A DNA stretch of 64,000 bases from Bretschneidera sinensis (lineage: Eukaryota > Streptophyta > Magnoliopsida > Brassicales > Akaniaceae): assembly GCA_023935145.1 (NCBI GenBank), contig CM043705.1:57072084-57136083 (forward strand), in the 5' to 3' direction. The notes under the pieces were generated by a model that did no database searches, was not told the DNA's origin, and worked only from the letters and a program-made list of their open reading frames with translations. Numbering within the stretch: position 1 is the stretch's first letter; the number at the start of each line of letters is the position of its first letter. Shown here one piece after another: positions 58,328 through 64,000 of this stretch. The position numbers and the translations under genes are program-made.

Positions 58328-59490
58328 GTCCGTTAGGAAGACGATGGTGTGCACTTGAAAATATGATCGAAGTTTCCGTGCTATAATCAGGAGGGCATAT
58401 GCCATCTTTTTTATTGAGAGATACCATGTTTCTAAAACATGGAGGATTTTACTCACATAGTACATTGGTTTTTGGACACCTGCTTCCTCTAGGATTAGAA
58501 TGGAGGCCACTACTTCCTTCTCGACCGACAAATACAAAAAAATGTTCTTTGCTAGTGATGAGCTTGGTTAGAAGTGGGGATGAGCTCAAATATTCTTTCA
58601 GCCCTTCAAATACCTTTTGACAGTCTTCGGTCCAGGTGAAGTCTTTCGCTTTTTCTGATGGCTTTGAAGATATAGAGGCGCCTCTTCACGGACTTCGACA
58701 TAAAACGGTTGAGTGCGGCTACCCGCACCGTCAGTCGTTGTACTTCTTTTATTGTCCGAGGGGGGGATATACCAAGGATAGCCTTGATTTTTTCTAGGTT
58801 GGCCTTTATTCCCCTTGGGTTACCATAAAGCCTAGGAACTTCCCCTTAGTGACTCCGAAAGCACACTTTACGAGGTTCAGCTTCATCTGGTGGCGTCGAA
58901 GTACCTCGAATGCTTCCTCTAAGTTGGCTTCGTGGTTCTTGGCCTCGACGCTCTTGACTAACATATTATCTACATAGACCTCCATGTTTCATCCGATCTG
59001 TCCATGGAAGATCTTGTTCACCAACCTCTAGTAGGTTGCTCCATCTTTTTTAATTCCGAAAGGCATGACCTTATAACAATATAACCCTTGGCCTGTGACA
59101 AAGGAGGTTTTTTCCTAGTTGGGCTCATGCATGAGGATTTGATTGTAGCCAGAATAGGCATCTATGAAGGTCAGAAGCACGTGTCCTGAGGTCGCATCGA
59201 TAAGCAGATCGATCCGCGACAGTAAAAAGCTATTTTTCGGGCAAGTTTTGTTCAGATTCATGAAATCGATGCAGATTCGCCACTTTTTATTGGGTTTTTT
59301 GGCCATCACCACGTTAGAAATCCAGTCAAGATAGTCCGTCTCTCGGACAAAGTTGACTGCGAGTAGCTTGTCTACTTCGGCTTTGATAGTGACCTGTCAT
59401 TTGAGGGTAAGTACCCTCTTCTTCTAGATGATCGATTTTTGGCTCGGATCTACGTTTAATCGGTGCACAATGACCTTCAGGTTGATTCCG
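58328..59490 (-). pseudogene. Reverse transcriptase of element C
   Basis: [40 protein letters not shown], a stop, FVTGQGLYCYKVMPFG, and the catalytic box as YVDNMLVK (58965-58976) instead of YVDD: the second catalytic Asp is Asn. Connection and RNase H start at 58325-58537 (EKEVVASILILEEAGVQKPM, YYVSKILHVLETWYLSIKKM). Ends at 59490 where L begins. Inactive. Confidence 0.83.
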
Positions 59491-61236
59491 TGTAACGACC
59501 CATCCCGGGTTGGCCACCCCCGAGACGATATCATCACATTTTGAAAATCCCAACATGACGCATATGTGCAACAATAAAAATAATACTAACAGAATTTCTT
59601 TTATATCATTCTGATATTAACTTAAACATAATATACAACGTAAAATGCATCAATATTTACAAATAAATTTTTATATTTCATTTTTTCATTTGTCTGAGGA
59701 TATTGACACGTACGTGGCTTACAGAAAATGATTTCATCTGACTCTCAACCCACCTAACTATTTTTCTTGCCTATTACCTGAAATCATTGTACAATGAGGG
59801 ATTCAAATTGCATAAATAGCCCTTTAATATTTAATTATTTATCTCTCATATAACTAGATAGTAGCATAAAGTCTAACATTTAAATAATTCTTATCATATC
59901 ATATTTCTATGTCTTTTTCTCACTGTAACTGTCTCTCTCTGTGAGACTCATTTATTTACAAATACATGCATAACATCAAAAACATTCAATAAAAATATCA
60001 ACATATAAAACAGATGCAATACATGAATTATTATTATGGGAACGTCTTCCCACATGTCAACATGTTTTTATTATCTTAGACCGGCCCCCTCCCGGTTCTT
60101 TTATTTCCAGCATATGCCGGCTGTTATGGTTTTTCAATTAGACCAGCCCTTTCCCGGTTCTTTCGGTTTTCTTATTTAATGCATATGCATATGAACAATA
60201 ATATAAAATATGTATATGAACAGTAATATAAAAATCACATGAATTCATCATATTTAAATTAACTAACCGTTCTTTCCTAAACTTTATACTTGATAAATTT
60301 CACAATTTTCCTCTTCTCATATATCACATCAATTTATTAACCAAAGCTCGTCAAAAATTTATTTGTCACCATCATTATTAAATCAACTCATTATTCTAAT
60401 AATATTTCTTTTCACATAATAATTTTCTATGTGTCCAATATTCATATCATACATATCAATTTAATTTTTTTATCTACCACTAAAGCATAAGTTAATAATT
60501 TATTTTAATATTATTACTAGAACTTTGATTTTTATTTAAATTACTTAAAGTAAATCTAACTCACCACGTAGCATTTAAAGCTGCCCGTGGATCACCTCCT
60601 AGCCTTTCCTGTTCCTCTTAGAAATTTTTTTCGGTTGCTGATCGTCAACACCTGACATAATATTTATATTAACTTTCTAATTTATTCTTCAATTCTTCAT
60701 AAACCATACCCTTTGAAAATTCTCACTTTGAATTATGAGAAATTTCATGAATGCTAAAAATTCAAAAATAAACATTATGTTATTACCTTCTTTTTTTCTG
60801 ATAGCTTCTTGTGACTCTCTATAAAATTCTTCCGTAAACCTTTTCAAAATTTTGCTCTTTAAACATTTCTTTGGGTGCTCAAGTGTTTAAGGAAATAGAG
60901 TGATTTGAAAGAAAGCTAACAAAATTCGGTTAAGTATAATTTACGTTTATATATATAAGTAACTTTGAAAAATTTTGGCAGCTCACCTTATGTCAATTCA
61001 TTGGTGACTCGGCAGTACATTCCCCAAAAACTTTCCACGCTTGGCTGTAACACATGCAAGGGCTTTCATTTGCTGCCACGTGTCCCCCCCTTTTTTTTTT
61101 CCTTTTTTTTCTTTCTCCCCCTCGACATTACTGGATGTCTTTTTTTCACATTTAAAATATCTATATATTAATTTAACTCTATGTCATATTTATTAAATTA
61201 CTTCTTTACTCTTACTTTACAAATACAGGTATTACA
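59491..61236 (-). repeat. 3' LTR of element L
   Basis: 1746 bp, plus-strand TGTAACGACCC to GGTATTACA; same family as the LTRs of F and J. Confidence 0.87.
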
Positions 61237-62660
61237 ATTCTACCCACCTTACAAAAATTTCGTCCCCGAAATTTCTTTACCTAAAATCAAGAAAAGAGTT
61301 GGGGGTAATCCTTTCTCATTATTGCTTCATGCTCCCACGTGACTTCTTCGACATCTTTATTCCGCCATAATACTTGAATAAAAGGAAGGGCTTTATTGTG
61401 CAAGACTTGTTCCTTTCTATCTAGGATTCTGACCAGTACTTGCATAAAAGTCAAATCTTCCTGAAATTCTATCGTTTGATTCGGGATACTATGAGATTCA
61501 TCGTGTAAGTGCTTTCTCAGCAGTGACACATGAAACACATTATGTAATTGCTTTAATTCTGGAGGTAAATCCAAACGATATGCTACTGGTCCAATTCTCT
61601 TGATCACCTCATATGGCCCCACAAATCTCGGGCTCAACTTTCCCTTCTTTTTAAATCTCAACACTCCTTTCCATGGAAATATCTTCAAAAATACCCAGTC
61701 GCCAACTTGAAACTTGAGAGGCCGTATTTTTTTATCAGCATATCCTTCCTGTCTGTTCTGGGTTGCTATGAGGTTCTCCCTAACCAGTTTGATCCTCTCA
61801 GTATTCAAGTCTATCATTTCTAAGCCATATATATTTTTCTCTCCAACTTCTTCCCAGTATACTGGAGTTCTACACCTTCTACCATATAAAGCCTCGAAGG
61901 TTGTCATCCCAATACTAGTTTGATACTGATTATTGTATACAAACTCGATCAAAGGCAAATAAGCATCCCAACTCACTGAGAAACTCAATACACATGCCTT
62001 CAACATATCTTCTAGTATTCTGATGATTCTCTCCGTCTGTCCATCAGTTTATGGATGAAAAGCTGTACTAAACTGCAACTGCATACCCATAGCTTCTTGG
62101 AAACCCCTCCAAAATCTAGAGATAAATCTAGAATCTCTATCTGATACGATACTCAAAGGTACTCCATGTAATTTTACTATCTCTGCTACATACAACTCAG
62201 CCAACTTTTCTGGACTCCAGATAGTTTTAATAGGAAGAAAATATGAAGACTTAGAAAGTCTATCCACTATAACCCACACAACGTCATGTCCCCTCTGGGT
62301 ATGGGGAAAACCAGAGACAAAATCCATACTCACATTTTCCCATGGCCACTCAGGTACTGGAAGAGGTTGTAATAAACCTGCTAGATGTCTATTCTCAGAC
62401 TTCATCTGTTGACAAGTCAAACATCTAGAAATATATTCTGCTACACCTTTCTTCATCCCTGACCACTAATAATTCTGTCTCAATCCCCTGTACATCTTAT
62501 TATTACCTAGGTGCATGTAATATATAGAATCACGAGCCTCCCTTAGTATTTCCTTTCGTATCTCCACATCATTGGGAACACAAACTCTATGCCCTAATAC
62601 CACCATACAATCTTCTCTAATTCTGAACTCGGTTGGCTTTCCACTCAACTCTTCCCATCT
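61237..62660 (-). pseudogene. Integrase of element L with chromodomain-like end
   Basis: Zinc region GHRVCVPNDVEIRKEILREA and SRCLTCQQMKSENRHLAGLL; core VSMDFVSGFPHTQRGHDVVW (Asp), LSIVSDRDSRFISRFWRG (Asp), TDGQTERIIRILEDML (Glu intact). A long C-terminal frame (62006-61287) has YGRRCRTPVYWEEVGEKNIY, FVGPYEVIKRIGPVAYRLDL, LHNVFHVSLLRKHLHD and VLWRNKDVEEVTWEHEAIMR, the degenerate chromodomain-like tail of the lineage that may guide insertion to heterochromatin. Breaks: a TAG after RQNY (Trp expected) and a TAA after FHP (Gln expected, near 62049). Confidence 0.85.
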
Positions 62661-63380
62661 GATCTTCTATATTCCCTTATCTTTACCATGCATCTGTAAT
62701 AAATGATTAATAATAGAAGATTGTATCACCATATTCGCCATCAATAGTCCTCTATCATCGATACTTAGCTGCATCTTTATGCTTCTTAATTCTCTCATCA
62801 AACTAGTATTATGACTCCCCATAGCAACTAATCTTTCTATAGCCTTTCATGGATGATAGTGAATCGTACAGTCATAATCACAAATCAACTCCATCCACCT
62901 CCTCTACTTCAAATTCAACTCCTTCTAGGTCGATAAATGCGTCAAACTTTTATGATCAGTAAAAATTCCACAATTGGCTCCATATAAATGATGTCTCTAA
63001 ATCTTCAAAGCAAAAACTATGGTAGCCAATTCTAAATCATGGGTCGGGTAATTTTTCTTATGGTTTTTTAGTTGCCTAGATGCTTAAGCTGTAACTCTCC
63101 CATGTTGCATTAACGCACATCCCAACCCCTGATGTGATGCATCATTATAAACCACAAATCCTTCATCACCAGAAGAAAACACTAATACCGGGGCAGTAGT
63201 CAGTTTTTCTTTCAACAGCTGGAAATTTCTCTCACATTCCTCTGACCACCTAAACTTCACGTCCTTCCTGGTCAATTTAGTCAATGGTCCAGTAATCATA
63301 GAAATTTTTTGGATAAATATCCTATAATAACCAAACAACCCTAAAAAGCTTCTAATTTCAGTTACACTCGTGGCTCTTTC
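62661..63380 (-). pseudogene. RNase H of element L
   Basis: The open part 63084-63338 reads FGYYRIFIQKISMITGPLTK, FRWSEECERNFQLLKEKLTT and FVVYNDASHQGLGCALMQHG (catalytic Asp region YNDAS; the family has YSDAS/YCDAS). Later parts are interrupted by stops near 63085 and 62850. Confidence 0.78.
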
Positions 63381-64000
63381 CTAATTCAATACTACTTCTA
63401 CTTTTTGTGAGTCAATTGTTATCCCCTCTTTCGACACAACATGCACCAAGAAAAATATTTCGCTCAACCAAAACTCACACTTAGAGAACTTCTCATATAA
63501 TTTCTCTCGCCTCGAAATCTCCAACACTATCTCCAAATATTGCATATGCTCCTGATCATTCTTGGAATATACCAAAATATCATCAATGAACACAATCACA
63601 AATCTTTCCAAGAATGGTTTGAACACCTGATTCATAAGGTCTATAAATGTTGCATGAGCATTAGTTAACCCAAATGGTATCACCAGAAACTCATTATGGC
63701 CATAACGTGTCCTAAAAGCAGTCTTAGGCACGTCCCCCTCTTTTATCCTTAATTGATGATAACTCGATCTCAGGTCTATCTTAGAAAACACTCTAGCTCC
63801 TTGTAACTGCTCGAATAAATCATCTATCCTGGGCAAAGGATATCTATTCTTGATAGTGATTTTATTCAACTGTCTAAAATCAATACACAACCTTATTGTC
63901 CCGTTCTTCTTCTTAACAAACAACACAGGGGCTCCCTAGAGTGACATACTAGGTTAGATAAACTGTTTATCTAGCAGTTCATGAAGCTGAACTTTCAACT
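63381..64000 (-). pseudogene. Reverse transcriptase of element L, partial
   Basis: [60 protein letters not shown] and the catalytic [11 protein letters not shown] are intact. A TAG where Trp is usual ends the frame at 63381, and another stop occurs near 63935. The N-terminus runs off the window. Confidence 0.85.

Larger units (their letters stand above)
30466..59490 (-). mobile_element. Element C: Tat-lineage Ty3/gypsy retrotransposon, split into three pieces, 5' part not seen
   Basis: Same family as element A, on minus. Pieces: 30466-33943 (3' LTR, minisatellite, start of antisense ORF), 49838-53043 (rest of antisense ORF, integrase, RNase H) and 58328-59490 (RT). They join in the order seen in element A, and the interruptions are bounded by short direct repeats (GCTTG/GCTTG around J; GTTCG/GTCCG around E). 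The remainder (protease, gag, 5' LTR) would lie beyond the insertion of element L at 59491, off the right edge. Confidence 0.83.
59491..64000 (-). mobile_element. Element L: Tekay/Del-type chromovirus, runs off the right edge
   Basis: 3' LTR 59491-61236 followed on minus by integrase, RNase H and RT. Close relative of element F. Inserted into RT of element C; the left flank is TTCCG. The 5' part (protease, gag, 5' LTR) lies outside the window. Confidence 0.88.

Overview
The window looks like a gene-poor, repeat-dense stretch of a flowering-plant (eudicot) nuclear genome. This rests on a spliceosomal DEAD-box helicase of plant type, a BAHD acyltransferase of the anthocyanin-malonyltransferase clade, and LTR retrotransposons of the plant Ty3/gypsy lineages Tat, Athila and Tekay/Del. 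The species cannot be told from the sequence. No rRNA, tRNA, CRISPR or bacterial-type operon was seen.

Host genes occupy only the left edge. Positions 1-1655 (minus) hold the N-terminal three quarters of a Prp28/RH21-type RNA helicase, with one in-frame TAA near its N-terminus. Positions 4022-5281 (minus) hold a BAHD acyltransferase with both catalytic motifs but no start codon or first ~35-40 residues. A second, frameshifted BAHD tail at 27524-27675, with matching 3' flank from ~26460, shows a local tandem duplication later split by retrotransposons.

Everything from 5530 to 26378 is one insertion. Element A is a Tat-lineage element on the plus strand with flanks CATAA/CATAC. Its 3' part is interrupted by element B (15229-25893, minus), an Athila-type element with gag, pol and an extra ORF in the env position. 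From 26379 to 30465 lie the BAHD remnant, a TRIM-like tandem block and a 190-bp foldback element.

From 30466 to the right edge is a stack of nested elements. The base layer is element C (Tat, minus), seen in three pieces: 30466-33943, 49838-53043 and 58328-59490. It was hit by solo LTR J (33944-34465 plus 48486-49837, target duplication GCTTG), by Athila-like deletion derivative E (53044-58327), and by Tekay-type element L (59491 to beyond 64000). J was hit by a full element of its own family, F (34466-48485, target duplication GTGAG), and F by non-autonomous Athila-like element H (40995-46174).

The most interesting signals are these: (1) both Tat elements carry an antisense ORF downstream of integrase, with predicted introns at matching positions; (2) a ~1.3-kb non-coding module is shared by the three Athila-type elements B, E and H, with a duplicated ~80-bp block and repeated polypurine-tract-like motifs; (3) clusters of CGATCG palindromes recur in leader and LTR positions of B and E; (4) the Tat LTRs carry ~33-bp arrays with ACGT/CACGTG cores upstream of the TATA box. 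All pol genes are decayed, many by C-to-T type nonsense changes, so none of the complete elements looks self-sufficient.
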